Assembly (NCBI RefSeq): GCF_000750635.1
Contig: NZ_CCDM010000006.1
Span: forward strand, 248,001 to 312,000
Length of the DNA: 64,000 nucleotides
DNA from: Oceanobacillus jeddahensis
Lineage (GTDB): Bacteria; Bacillota; Bacilli; Bacillales; Amphibacillaceae
Direction: 5' to 3'
Below, one piece after another: positions 17,140-26,261 of this stretch. Made by a program: the position numbers and the translations under genes. Within the stretch, counting starts at the first letter, position 1. The number at the start of each line of letters is the position of its first letter. The notes below the pieces were generated by a model, which was not told the origin of the DNA, searched no databases, and worked only from the letters and a program-made list of their open reading frames with translations.

Positions 17140-17952
17140 ATGAATCGTCTTACTGGAAGAGATTTAACGATTGCTTACGGGAGTAAGGTTATCATTGAAA
17201 ATTTAAATATGGAGATACCAGATAAGAAAATAACCTCCATTATCGGTCCGAATGGCTGTGGGAAATCAACTTTGCTGAAAGCATTATGCCGGCTTCTTCC
17301 AATAAAAAAAGGAAAAATAGCTTTAGACGGAGCAGATATCAATAAATCGGCTTCCAAGGAGATTGCTAAGAAAATAGCTATTTTGCCTCAATCTCCAGAG
17401 GTTGCCAATGGGGTAACTGTCGGGGAGCTCGTATCTTATGGAAGATATCCTTATCAAAAAGGCTTCGGACGTTTGGCTCCAGAAGATGTAGAAGTAATAG
17501 AGTGGGCTTTGCAAGCTACTGACATAACCGAGTTTAAACATAGCGTAATCAATGATTTGAGCGGCGGTCAAAAACAACGGGTATGGATTGCTATGGCGCT
17601 GGCTCAGAAAACGGATATTATTTTTCTGGATGAACCGACCACATTTCTTGATATAGCACATCAGCTTGAAATTTTAGAATTGATCAAGGAGCTTAACCAG
17701 AAACAGCATACAACGATTGTGATGGTGCTTCATGATATTAATCAGGCCATTCGTTTTTCGGACTACATGATAACGATGAAGGATGGGGAAATAATTACAC
17801 AAGGCAATCTACCAGAGGTTTTATCAAGTCAATTACTTGCTAAAGTTTTCCATATTGATGCGGAGCTGATGGAGGATAAGCTAACCGGAAAACCGATGAT
17901 AGCAAATTACCAATTAGTTAATAGGAAGTATTCAAAAGTTGAAATTAAGTGA
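17140..17952 (+). CDS. Ferric siderophore ABC transporter ATPase
   Basis: FecE/FhuC-type ATPase, 270 aa. Seen: Walker A 'IIGPNGCGKSTLLKAL', Q-loop 'ILPQSPEVANGVTVGELV', signature 'LSGGQKQRVWIAMALAQ', Walker B 'DIIFLDEPTTFLDIAHQ' and switch His 'VMVLHDINQAIRF'. The D-loop 'TTFLDIAHQ' and the 'YGRYPYQ' segment are typical of iron-siderophore ATPases. ATG behind GAGGGAG. Confidence 0.92.
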   Translation: MNRLTGRDLTIAYGSKVIIENLNMEIPDKKITSIIGPNGCGKSTLLKALCRLLPIKKGKIALDGADINKSASKEIAKKIAILPQSPEVANGVTVGELVSYGRYPYQKGFGRLAPEDVEVIEWALQATDITEFKHSVINDLSGGQKQRVWIAMALAQKTDIIFLDEPTTFLDIAHQLEILELIKELNQKQHTTIVMVLHDINQAIRFSDYMITMKDGEIITQGNLPEVLSSQLLAKVFHIDAELMEDKLTGKPMIANYQLVNRKYSKVEIK

Positions 17953-17970
17953 AGAAATGAGTCAGCAGTT

Positions 17971-18972
17971 ATGAAATCAAAGAACAAAAATTCTATTCAT
18001 TTTAGTGTTATTTTTCCAATTGCCTGTATCATTCTGGCAGTAACATTTTGGATATCTATTATAATTGGTAATGCCGTGATAGATACCTCAGTGATTTTTG
18101 ATGCGATTTTTAATTATGACCCAATGGATATGAATCACAATATTATTATCGATGTCCGTATCCCCAGAGATATTGGAGCTTTATTGGTTGGCGTTGCTCT
18201 GGCTGTTTCTGGTGCAGGAATTCAGAGCGTTACAAGAAACAGCCTTGCTGATCCGAGCTTAATTGGTTTGAATTCGGGAGCTGCACTGATGCTGGCATTG
18301 ACCTACGCTGTTTCACCTGTTATATCGTTCCCAATATTGATTTTAGCTGGATTTATTGGTGCAATGCTTGGCGGAGCCATGGTATTGATGATTGGACGTT
18401 CCAGAAAAGACGGGTTTAATCCGGTCCGTCTTATTTTGGCGGGTGCTGCGATCAGTGCGTTGCTTAGTGCCCTAAGTCAGGCGGTTGCACTCTTTTTTAG
18501 ATTAAATCAATCTTTAATATTTTGGAGTTCTGGTGGAGTTTCCGGGACTAGCTGGGAACAATTATATATTGGTATTCCTGTGGTTACTGTTATCGTGGTT
18601 ATCTTTATTCTTTTAAGCGGACAATTATCGATCTTGAATTTAGGTGAATCTGTTGCAAAAGGGTTAGGACAAAATGTGAAGTTAATCCGAACAGTGACGA
18701 TGCTTTTAAGCATGCTTCTTGCTGGAATCTCTGTAGCAATAGTCGGGCAGATAGCGTTTGTAGGATTAATGATTCCGCATATTGCAAGGTTTTTAGTTGG
18801 CACTGACTATAAAAAAGTAATCCCATTGACTGCTATTTTAGGAGGTTGTCTGGTTGTCGGTGCAGATACGATTGCCAGGTTAATGGGGGAAGCACCTGTC
18901 AGTGCAATCATATCCTTTGTAGGTGTCCCTTATTTCTTATATTTAATTAAAAAAGGGGGACGTACAATATGA
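17971..18972 (+). CDS. Ferric siderophore ABC permease (FecCD family), subunit 1
   Basis: About 333 aa with roughly nine to ten membrane segments. Seen: 'VRIPRDIGALLVGVALAVSG', 'GIQSVTRNSLADPSLIGLNS', 'WSSGGVSGTSWEQL' and 'VGLMIPHIARFLVGTDYKKV', all FecCD hallmarks. It follows the ATPase by 18 nt and overlaps the next permease by 4 nt. The ribosome site is weak, which fits translational coupling. Confidence 0.92.
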   Translation: MKSKNKNSIHFSVIFPIACIILAVTFWISIIIGNAVIDTSVIFDAIFNYDPMDMNHNIIIDVRIPRDIGALLVGVALAVSGAGIQSVTRNSLADPSLIGLNSGAALMLALTYAVSPVISFPILILAGFIGAMLGGAMVLMIGRSRKDGFNPVRLILAGAAISALLSALSQAVALFFRLNQSLIFWSSGGVSGTSWEQLYIGIPVVTVIVVIFILLSGQLSILNLGESVAKGLGQNVKLIRTVTMLLSMLLAGISVAIVGQIAFVGLMIPHIARFLVGTDYKKVIPLTAILGGCLVVGADTIARLMGEAPVSAIISFVGVPYFLYLIKKGGRTI

Positions 18973-19985
18973 TTGATCCCAGGTTGAAAAGAAAGCAGGT
19001 AATCGTATGTCTCATTTTAGCAGTTCTCCTTTTTCTGGCAGTCACTTGGAGCATTACTTCTGGGGAATATAAAATGGATTTATCCGCTTATTTGAAAACA
19101 TTGATTGGACAAGGTGAATTCAAGGACAATTTAATATTAATCGAATTTAGAATACCAAGGACGTTAATTACCTTACTTGCAGGAATGGCATTAAGTATGA
19201 GTGGAGCCATTATTCAAAGCATCACCAAAAATCCATTAGCAGAGCCGGGAATCCTTGGTATCAATGCAGGTGGAGGATTTGCAATTGCTATTTTTATTGT
19301 TATCGGACAAGTAAACCCCGATACATTTATTTATGTTCTGCCCTTAGTGAGTGCAACGGGAGGAGTATTAACAGCACTGCTAATTTTTCTGTTCAGTTAT
19401 CATAAAGGAAAAGGAATTAGTCCTGCCAATATAGTGTTGATTGGAGTTGGGTTATCTACAGCACTATCAGGTGGTTCTATAACGCTTATGCGAAAATTCA
19501 ATGAAGACCAGGCTGAATTTATTGCTACTTGGATAGCAGGGAATATTTGGGGAGATGAATGGTCATTTGTTTTTGCTTTATTGCCATGGATATTGATGAT
19601 TATTCCATTTTTATTTATTAAATCCAGCAGTCTAAATATTATCAATACCAACGACGAAACAGCAAAGAGTTTAGGAATAAATCTGGATAAAGAAAGGTTT
19701 ATTTTGCTTATTACTTCTGTTATTTTGTCTTCTGTTACCGTTGCAGTGGTAGGTTCCATTGGTTTTATTGGTTTGATGGGACCTCATATAGCGAAGTCTT
19801 TTGTTGGGCCAAGACATCAGCTGTTTTTGCCAATTGCATTATTGACTGGTGCATTTTTACTTGTAATTGCAGATACGATTGGTCAGACTGTATTAGCAGT
19901 GGGGTCTATGCCAGCTGGGATTGTTGTGGCGATTATTGGTGCTCCATATTTCTTATATTTGATGTATAAAACGAATTCGATTTAA
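18969..19985 (+). CDS. Ferric siderophore ABC permease (FecCD family), subunit 2
   Basis: 338 aa, paralogue of the preceding permease. Seen: 'FRIPRTLITLLAGMALSMSG', 'IQSITKNPLAEPGILGINAG', 'WIAGNIWGDEWSFV', 'LGINLDKERFILL' and 'GLMGPHIAKSFVGPRHQLFL'. ATGA overlap with subunit 1. Together they form the heterodimeric channel. The operon ends here; an IS1182-type remnant begins 33 bp later. Confidence 0.92.
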   Translation: MIDPRLKRKQVIVCLILAVLLFLAVTWSITSGEYKMDLSAYLKTLIGQGEFKDNLILIEFRIPRTLITLLAGMALSMSGAIIQSITKNPLAEPGILGINAGGGFAIAIFIVIGQVNPDTFIYVLPLVSATGGVLTALLIFLFSYHKGKGISPANIVLIGVGLSTALSGGSITLMRKFNEDQAEFIATWIAGNIWGDEWSFVFALLPWILMIIPFLFIKSSSLNIINTNDETAKSLGINLDKERFILLITSVILSSVTVAVVGSIGFIGLMGPHIAKSFVGPRHQLFLPIALLTGAFLLVIADTIGQTVLAVGSMPAGIVVAIIGAPYFLYLMYKTNSI

Positions 19986-20017
19986 AAAAGAATGCTTGTT
20001 GAATTTTTAATTTTATT

Positions 20018-21574
20018 GAATGAATTTCATAATTGCTCTTTTTAAAAATACAAAGACGAACCGAATTTTCGAAAGTGTATTTTTAAAAACAAAAATTATG
20101 CAGCTGGTTGTTGTTGAATAAGCTCTGCTTGAATACGATCCGCAGCTAATTTGGAAGCATTATAAATCAAAGCGACCATGTCAAAATGAACTTTCGCACG
20201 TTTCCCAGTATGACAGCGAACATTGTTGAGCTGATAGAACTCTTTTAAATAAGCGTTGACACGTTCTACTGCCGTGCGTTGTTTGAAGATGTTTTTCCAA
20301 GCTTTTGATCCGCGTGCGGGCGCAGTATAACGTCTTAAATCGGTGGTTATTTTGACTTTATACACTTTTTGACAGATACCTTCGTTCGCAAGCGGACAGT
20401 CGCTGCATTCTTTTGGTCTCGTATACTTCAACGTTTCGTATTTCGGATCAATGCTGTCATATCGATAGGAGTGTTCCCGAAAACAGGTTGGGGCAAAATG
20501 GTTATCGTATCCGATAACTTCTCCTTCATTTCGCTTATTATAGGCAATGACAGACTATTGACCCATGCGGTGAATCTGTTCATAAATCGGCTCGAAATCG
20601 TAACCAGCGTCCATCGCTTCATAATCAACAGTGGTCAAAGGGAGACGTTGATCCATTCCCTTTAATAAGGCAATAGCGGGTTTCCGTCATTTAGGTTATC
20701 AGAAGAAAACACAGACTGCAGAATATATTGGCTCGATGTACCAACTGCGAGGTGCCCTTTGTAGCCAAACCAAAATTCATTTTTACCATCTGCATTCTTT
20801 TTCACACCCCATTTGGGGGCTAGTGGTACTTCTGCACGCAATATGTCCAACGGAACGTCTAACTGTGCTTCGATTTTCTTTTCATACAATGGCAGGTTTG
20901 CTTCCTTTTCCATTTATTCTTTAAGGTACTGTTCACGTTCTTCTTTGGATTTACGCCCGCGCTTTTTTGGCGCAGTTTCTGATTTTTCTTCTTTTTTGGC
21001 AGAAGCCTTATCTCGTGCTTCAAAATGGGTTGCATCAATGCCAATGACTTCATCGACAATAAACTCTTCTGTGATAGCTGCCAGCGTTACGCTTTCAAAG
21101 GATTTCTCTAAAATATCCGACTCACTAAGTTTCGTTATCAGAAGGGAATAGGCAGCTTCTGAAGGAAAACAGAAAGCCGCAGTTCAATTTAAAGATAAAG
21201 TCATCATTTAGACGCTTGATTAAATCTTTGATGGTTGGGATACGCTCAATATAGCGAATAAAAAAGGAAATAATCATCCCTGCATAGTTGAGTTCAACAG
21301 GCGCTCCCAGCCGGGATTTCTTATTCATTGCATGATAAAAACGATCCAGGTCAATCGCTGAAATAATTGCTTCATATTTTTGGTAGGTTCCATGTCATAT
21401 AATTCTTGGATGCCAAATAGGCTTGGTTGGCGTATAATGGTCATAAGAAGTACTCCTCCAGTCTTTTTATGGTTTTCTAGTCAACTACCATTATACAAGA
21501 TTTGGGAAGGTACTTCTTTTTTTTATGTTTCAAAAAGCTTGGGACACAAGGACTTTGAATTATGAAATTCATTC
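20018..21574 (-). mobile_element. Decayed IS1182-type insertion sequence
   Basis: About 1.56 kb bounded by inverted ends GAATGAATTTCATAATT (20018-20034) and its complement (21558-21574). The interior encodes fragments of one DDE transposase on the minus strand. The left end abuts the siderophore operon. A short derivative with the same ends lies at 27671-27882. Confidence 0.75.
20096..21444 (-). pseudogene. IS1182-family transposase, at least four frame breaks
   Basis: Starts at ATG 21444 behind GGAGTACTTCTT and reads MTIIRQPSLFGIQELYDME, then shifts to 'YHAMNKKSRLGAPVELNYAG' and 'FFIRYIERIPTIKDLIKRLN'. It breaks again into a fragment with 'EEFIVDEVIGIDATHFEARDK'-like text (about 21010-21070), then 'DVPLDILRAEVPLAPKWGVK' and 'FWFGYKGHLAVGTSSQYILQ'. 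The end is 'CPLANEGICQKVYKVK' and 'QRTAVERVNAYLKEFYQLNN' (20096-20431). The H-F-E-A-R and Y-K-G-H-L motifs and the C-terminal 'R-T-x-V-E-R-x-N' box are those of IS1182-type DDE transposases. The gene is dead. Confidence 0.8.
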
Positions 21575-21703
21575 TATTAATTAAAGATATAAGAGAAAAC
21601 TCAGGAGTATATGAAGTAAATGTACGATTATTTCATTGATAAAATGTATAAATGAAAAGTAATAAGAAATGAATAACAAAGATGCTAATTCTTTGAAGAG
21701 CAT

Positions 21704-21742
21704 AGAGATATCCTAGTTGCAAAATAAGGATATCTCTTTTTT
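21704..21742 (+). terminator. Hairpin with T-run
   Basis: AGAGATATCC / GGATATCTCT (21704-21713, 21728-21737) followed by six Ts. It stands alone between the IS remnant and the sugar operon; its original gene is not evident. Confidence 0.7.
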
Positions 21743-21782
21743 ATACGATAGAAAAAGTATAAGAAAACTACCGATTTAAGAA

Positions 21783-21866
21783 ACTTTGCCTAAGTTCCCT
21801 ACATCCCAGGAATGGGACTGCGCTTACTCGCCCCATCGAGAACATTTGTGGATAAAAAGTGAAACT
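21783..21866 (+). repeat. Short remnant of the two-hairpin repeat
   Basis: Contains GGGACTGCGCTTACTCGCCC and an end related to AGTGAAACTT. The flanking arms seen in full copies are reduced. Confidence 0.6.
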
Positions 21867-21917
21867 TAGTTATTTTTATTGAAAAGATAAATAACTTTAT
21901 TATATAATAACAATATA

Positions 21918-21942
21918 GAACAAAAAAGAACATTTTCGAACA
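21918..21942. promoter_or_regulatory. Triple GAACA repeat with 10-bp period, candidate DeoR operator
   Basis: GAACA occurs at 21918, 21928 and 21938, i.e. on one helix face, just upstream of the ribosome site of the DeoR-type regulator. DeoR-family repressors commonly bind short direct repeats near their own promoter, so autoregulation is likely (inference). Confidence 0.6.
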
Positions 21943-21949
21943 TTAGGAG

Positions 21950-22702
21950 GTGAACAAACTGAAGGAGATAAGACAAAGTAAAATCCTTCAATTATTAGAT
22001 GAAAAAGGATTTATAAATGTAAATGACACAGCAGAATTGCTGAACGTAACTAAAATGACAATTAGAAGAGATTTATTAGAGCTCGAAAAACAAGGTGAAA
22101 TCACGAGAGTCCATGGTGGCGCAAAAAAAATAACAAAAGAAAAATTTATTGAACTTTCCCATTTAGAAAAAAAGACCTTAAACGTTGAAGAAAAAAAATA
22201 TGCTGCTAAGAAAGCAGCAGAATTAATAGAAGAAAATGATACTGTTTTTATCGGACCAGGGACGACTACTGAATTTATTAGTGAGTTCATTAGTGTTGAT
22301 TCAGCAACGATTATTACGAATTCCATATCTATCTTCAATACGTTTCAAAATAAGGAAATGTTTGATGTTGTTCTAGTTGGAGGAAGGTTAAGAGAACGCA
22401 CTAAAACGTTCGTAGGTTATTTTACTAGTAATTGGATTAAAGATATTAAAGTTCAAAAATCGTTTATTGGAACAAATGGTATTTTTGGAAACAATATAAC
22501 AACTGCGGATGAAGAAGAAGGAGCGTTACAACGAACAATTATAGGAAATTCACATCAAAATTATATTGTAAGTGATAGTAGTAAATTCGGCGTCGAAGCA
22601 CTTCAGGTTATCTGCCCAGTAAATGATGTGACAGGAATCATTACGGATAAAAATATTTCAAAAGAAATTGATGAATATTATAAAGGTAAAATAATTAATT
22701 AA
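21950..22702 (+). CDS. DeoR-family sugar-operon regulator
   Basis: 250 aa. Seen: N-terminal HTH 'ILQLLDEKGFINVNDTAELL' then 'NVTKMTIRRDLLELEKQGEI' and 'RVHGGAKK', the DeoR signature. A sugar-phosphate sensor domain with 'DTVFIGPGTTTEFISEFI', 'VVLVGGRLRERTKTFVG' and 'YIVSDSSKFGVEAL' follows. The open frame begins at GTG 21950, but AGGAGGTG (21945-21952) covers it. Initiation at CTG 21959 (LKEIRQSKILQLLDEKG) is more natural by spacing. First gene of the lacAB-PTS run; the effector is probably a hexose phosphate such as tagatose-6-phosphate. Confidence 0.88.
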   Translation: MNKLKEIRQSKILQLLDEKGFINVNDTAELLNVTKMTIRRDLLELEKQGEITRVHGGAKKITKEKFIELSHLEKKTLNVEEKKYAAKKAAELIEENDTVFIGPGTTTEFISEFISVDSATIITNSISIFNTFQNKEMFDVVLVGGRLRERTKTFVGYFTSNWIKDIKVQKSFIGTNGIFGNNITTADEEEGALQRTIIGNSHQNYIVSDSSKFGVEALQVICPVNDVTGIITDKNISKEIDEYYKGKIIN

Positions 22703-22725
22703 ACAGGAATGGAGGAGATCCTTTC

Positions 22726-23154
22726 ATGAGAGTTTCTATAGGTAGTGATGTAAAGGGAACTGTTTTAAAAAATCACTTGAAAACCCATTTAGAAAGCTTG
22801 GGTTATGATGTGACAGATGTAACCCAAGATAAGGAGTTAGATTTTTTTGACGGAGCAACCAACGTTTCACAATCAATTTTAAATAAGGAAGCAGATCGTG
22901 GAATTATTATCGATGAATACGGTGTAGGTTCATCTATCGTTGTCAATAAATATAAAGGCATTATTTGCGCAAATGTTGCTGATGAGCATTCTGCTGAAAT
23001 GACGGTACACCATAATAATTCATCAATTATAACGCTTGGATCCGGAATTGTTGGAAGAAAGTTGGCAGAAAAAATATGTGAGGCTTTTGTTAGTGCAGAT
23101 TATGATGGTGGACGCCATCAAATTAGAGTAGATATGGTAAATAAAATGTGCTAG
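22726..23154 (+). CDS. lacA: Galactose-6-phosphate isomerase subunit A
   Basis: 142 aa, same length as LacA of Staphylococcus aureus. With LacB it interconverts galactose-6-phosphate and tagatose-6-phosphate. Seen: N-terminal 'RVSIGSDVKGTVLKNHLKTH', 'DFFDGATNVSQSI', 'GIIIDEYGVGSSIVVNKYKG', and the diagnostic C-terminus 'GRHQIRVDMVNKMC'. The RpiB-like catalytic Cys is replaced in this subunit, as usual for LacA. GGAGGAG precedes the ATG. Confidence 0.92.
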   Translation: MRVSIGSDVKGTVLKNHLKTHLESLGYDVTDVTQDKELDFFDGATNVSQSILNKEADRGIIIDEYGVGSSIVVNKYKGIICANVADEHSAEMTVHHNNSSIITLGSGIVGRKLAEKICEAFVSADYDGGRHQIRVDMVNKMC

Positions 23155-23166
23155 GGAGTGATAATA

Positions 23167-23676
23167 ATGAAAATTTCAATTGGTTGTGATCACATTGTTA
23201 CAGAAATCAAAGATCATTTAGTCAATTATATAACGGAAAAAGGACACGAAGTCATTGACAATGGCACATACGATAAAGAACGCACACATTATCCTATTTA
23301 CGGTAAAAAAACAGCCGAGAAAATTTCCTTTGGTGAAGCAGATTTAGGAATTGTTGTTTGTGGTACCGGAGTTGGAATTTCGGTAAGCGCTAATAAAGTA
23401 AAAGGTATCAGAGCTGCATTAGTGAGAGATATCGAAACAGCCAGATATGCTAAAAAACATTTGAATGCAAATATTTTGGCAATAGGAGGGCGCATTGCAG
23501 GATTAGGAGTAATTGAACAAGCAATTGATACCTTCTTAGAGACCGAATATGAAGAAACAAAAGAGAGTAAAGAAATCATTGAAAAAATCGAATCGATTCC
23601 AATGAATGAGGATTTAATTGGTGATGAGCATTACTTTGATGAATTTGTGGAGAAATGGAACGATAGTGGTTATTAG
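23167..23676 (+). CDS. lacB: Galactose-6-phosphate isomerase subunit B
   Basis: 169 aa, RpiB/LacB family. Seen: 'ISIGCDHIVTEIKDHLVNYI', 'RTHYPIYGKKTAEKI', the catalytic-site segment 'LGIVVCGTGVGISVSANKVK', 'RAALVRDIETARYAKKHLNA', 'IGGRIAGLGV' and the tail 'HYFDEFVEKWNDSGY', which is typical of LacB rather than RpiB. I use ATG 23167 (GGGAG upstream); GTG 23158 is within the ribosome site. Partner of the lacA product 12 nt upstream. Confidence 0.92.
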   Translation: MKISIGCDHIVTEIKDHLVNYITEKGHEVIDNGTYDKERTHYPIYGKKTAEKISFGEADLGIVVCGTGVGISVSANKVKGIRAALVRDIETARYAKKHLNANILAIGGRIAGLGVIEQAIDTFLETEYEETKESKEIIEKIESIPMNEDLIGDEHYFDEFVEKWNDSGY

Positions 23677-23719
23677 TAATTAAAATATAGATTTAAGCTG
23701 AGTAAAAGGAGGAATTTAC

Positions 23720-24205
23720 TTGGATTCAATTAAATCATTATTTGATAGAGAGCTAATTTTTATAGAAGATGCACAGGATCAGGAAGAGGTATTTAATCGT
23801 ATTGGGAAAATTCTATATGAGAAAGAGATTGTTCATGCTGATTTTATAGAGGGTCTCATTGAACGCGAATGTGAACATCCTACAGGACTGGATTTAAGTC
23901 CTGTAGCTGATGATATTTCTAATGTGGCAATACCTCATACAGAAATAGAATATTGTAGGAGTAAAAATATTGTGTTTGTCAAGTTAAACAAGCCTATCAT
24001 GTTTTATAACATGATTGTTCCAGAACAGAAAATTGCAGTGAAGTACCTGTTTTTTATTATTAATAATGAAAAATCAAATCAGACAAACGTTCTTTCAGAA
24101 TTAATGGGATTCTTAACTGTGCCTGAAAATATAAAACACTTAGAAACACTTAAAACGAATGATGACATTTATCAATTTTTAACTAAACAAATGATTAAAA
24201 ATTAA
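23720..24205 (+). CDS. PTS EIIA component, galactitol/fructose type
   Basis: 161 aa. Accepts phosphate from HPr and passes it to EIIB. Seen: EIIA fold start 'DSIKSLFDRELIFIEDAQDQ', 'LIERECEHPTGLDL' and the active-site His in 'NVAIPHTEIEYCRSKNIVFV'. TTG start with AAAGGAGG 8-9 nt upstream. It is followed closely by EIIB and EIIC, as separate proteins, which is the galactitol (Gat) arrangement. Confidence 0.88.
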   Translation: MDSIKSLFDRELIFIEDAQDQEEVFNRIGKILYEKEIVHADFIEGLIERECEHPTGLDLSPVADDISNVAIPHTEIEYCRSKNIVFVKLNKPIMFYNMIVPEQKIAVKYLFFIINNEKSNQTNVLSELMGFLTVPENIKHLETLKTNDDIYQFLTKQMIKN

Positions 24206-24218
24206 GGGAGTGCTTAAA

Positions 24219-24521
24219 ATGATTAAAATTCTAGCAGCATGTGGAGCAGGTATTAATTCAAGCCATCAAATTAAATCAGCAATTGAAGAGGAAATGAAAA
24301 AACGCGGGTATAATGTACATGTTGATGCAGTTGTGGTGAAAGATATTAATGAAGATATGATGAATCAATATGACATATTTGCACCTATTTCGAAGACGAA
24401 ATTTAGTTTTGAAGTTAAATTACCTATGATTGAGGCAGGACCAATTCTTTATCGTATACCGGCTATGGCAGACCCTGTTTTTGATGAAATAGAAAGCGCT
24501 ATCAAAAGTATGAATAAATAG
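24219..24521 (+). CDS. PTS EIIB component, galactitol type
   Basis: About 100 aa. Seen: phospho-Cys loop 'ILAACGAGINSSHQIKSAIE' near the N-terminus, then 'VVVKDINEDMMNQYDIFAPI', matching GatB-like EIIB proteins. ATG 24219 has AAGGGAG upstream; the GTG at 24210 is part of that site. Between EIIA and EIIC. Confidence 0.9.
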   Translation: MIKILAACGAGINSSHQIKSAIEEEMKKRGYNVHVDAVVVKDINEDMMNQYDIFAPISKTKFSFEVKLPMIEAGPILYRIPAMADPVFDEIESAIKSMNK

Positions 24522-24555
24522 ATTCATAGAAACCTACAAAGGGAAGTGATCTTTT

Positions 24556-25971
24556 ATGTTAGATGCTGTAATAGAATTTGCAAACGCTATTTTCCAGCCC
24601 ATCATAGATTTAGGAGCAGCTCCAATGATGTTCATTCTGTTGTCTTTATTGGCAATATTAATGAGGGTCAAAATTAGTAAAGCACTTGAAGGTGGTCTGA
24701 AATTAGCGATTGCTCTAACTGGTATAGGGGCAGTCATTGATATTCTAACAGGAAATTTTGCACCTGCGTTACAAGATTTTGTTAAGTCAACAGGTATTGA
24801 GTTAACCATTACAGATGTTGGTTGGGCACCACTAGCTACGATAACTTGGGGATCAGCATATACATTATTTTTCTTGCTAATTCTCGTCATCGTCAATTTG
24901 GTCTTACTTGGAATGAATAAAACAAATACGTTAGATGTAGATATATTTAATTTCTGGCATCTTTCCATTATAGGGTTACTGGTTATATATTATTCCAATA
25001 ATCTATTGGTGGCAACGTTACTAGTCATCGTTCTAGGAGTTATGAAATTTATTAACGCAGATCTGATGAAACCGACGTTTAATGATTTATTAGAAATGCC
25101 TGCATCAAATCCGACAACAACAACTCACTTGAACTTTATGCTTAATCCATTAATTATGGTTTTCGATAAGTTATTTGATAAATTTCTTCCTTTTCTCGAT
25201 AAATATGATTTTGATGCGGCTTGGTTAAATGAAAAAATCGGATTTTGGGGAAGTAAGTTTGCAATTGGTATTTATTTAGGCGCATTCGTTGGATTGTTAG
25301 GTCAACAACCGATAGCAACAGTATTCACGCTTGCGTTTATTGGTGGTGTGTCACTTGAGCTCTTTTCTATTGTCGGGACATGGTTTATTTCAGCAATGGA
25401 ACCGATTTCAAAGGGGATCACGGACTTTATGAGTAAAAGATTGAAAGGCAGAACTTTCAATATTGGAATTGATTGGCCGTTTTTAGCAGCGCGTCCTGAA
25501 ATGTGGGCAGCTGCAAATGTAATCGCTCCAATTATGCTTTTTATCGCATTAGTTTTACCTGGCAACGGTATTCTTCCTTTGGGTGGTATTATTGCAATCG
25601 GTTTAACTCCGGCTTTATTAGTAGTATGCCGAGGGAAAATTTTACGAATGATATTGATTGGGACAATTATGGTACCTGTATTTCTGTGGTCTGGAAGTGC
25701 TATAGCACCATTTGTTACTGAGATAGCTTCCTCAGTAGGGGCAACGCCAGCAGGTGTAGAGGGCGGCTCTCTCATCACGCATTCTACCTTGGAAGGACCG
25801 ATTGAAAAATTCATAGGTATTTTAGTAGGGAAAGCAAGTGCAGGCTTTAATCTCACTTCCATCGCGGCGGCTCTAGGTGCAATAGCAGGATATATACTTT
25901 TGTTTGTATGGTATTACAGACAAATGAAAAAAAGAAACAAGCAATATGAAACAGAACAAGAAGAAAACTAA
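24556..25971 (+). CDS. PTS EIIC component, galactitol type
   Basis: 471 aa, about ten to twelve hydrophobic segments. Seen: 'FQPIIDLGAAPMMFILLSLL', 'ALEGGLKLAIALTGIGAVID', 'VGWAPLATITWGSAYTLFFL' and 'GIDWPFLAARPEMWAAANVI', all GatC hallmarks. Translocates and phosphorylates its sugar together with EIIA and EIIB. Because lacA and lacB are in the same run, the sugar may give a galactose- or tagatose-phosphate. No galactitol-1-phosphate dehydrogenase is present in the window. Confidence 0.9.
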   Translation: MLDAVIEFANAIFQPIIDLGAAPMMFILLSLLAILMRVKISKALEGGLKLAIALTGIGAVIDILTGNFAPALQDFVKSTGIELTITDVGWAPLATITWGSAYTLFFLLILVIVNLVLLGMNKTNTLDVDIFNFWHLSIIGLLVIYYSNNLLVATLLVIVLGVMKFINADLMKPTFNDLLEMPASNPTTTTHLNFMLNPLIMVFDKLFDKFLPFLDKYDFDAAWLNEKIGFWGSKFAIGIYLGAFVGLLGQQPIATVFTLAFIGGVSLELFSIVGTWFISAMEPISKGITDFMSKRLKGRTFNIGIDWPFLAARPEMWAAANVIAPIMLFIALVLPGNGILPLGGIIAIGLTPALLVVCRGKILRMILIGTIMVPVFLWSGSAIAPFVTEIASSVGATPAGVEGGSLITHSTLEGPIEKFIGILVGKASAGFNLTSIAAALGAIAGYILLFVWYYRQMKKRNKQYETEQEEN

Positions 25972-25987
25972 TTTACTAAATAATTTT

Positions 25988-26012
25988 AAAAGGGTGAGCC
26001 TCTCACCCTTTT
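25988..26012 (+). terminator. Terminator after the PTS operon
   Basis: AAAAGGGTGAG / CTCACCCTTTT with a 3-nt loop, 17 nt after the EIIC stop. Confidence 0.85.
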
Positions 26013-26055
26013 AGGATGTAAAGCAGGGTTAAAAGAATATGGACTTCGCTGACAT

Positions 26056-26190
26056 ATTGACATATGGATCAAATCGCTTGCAGAGGATGGAAAAGGTCAT
26101 AATATGAATGGCTTCAAAAGCTGGCTTGATTTAAATAAAGTGAGAAAAGATGATGAAGGATTCAACATCTCCATGGACAACATTTATTGA
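26056..26190 (+). pseudogene. Unrecognised coding remnant
   Basis: An open frame of 45 codons ending at TGA 26188 with protein-like composition ('IWIKSLAEDGKGHNMNGFKS', 'WLDLNKVRKDDEGFNISMDN'). An ATG at 26104 has AAAAGG upstream and would give 28 residues. I do not recognise the family. It may be the tail of a deleted gene of the sugar operon, or a small protein. Confidence 0.3.
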
Positions 26191-26261
26191 TTGAGTAGCA
26201 AAGTAATCTTCATCGAGACAAATTTAATATTCAACCATATTAAATAGAAAGGAAGGATGAT

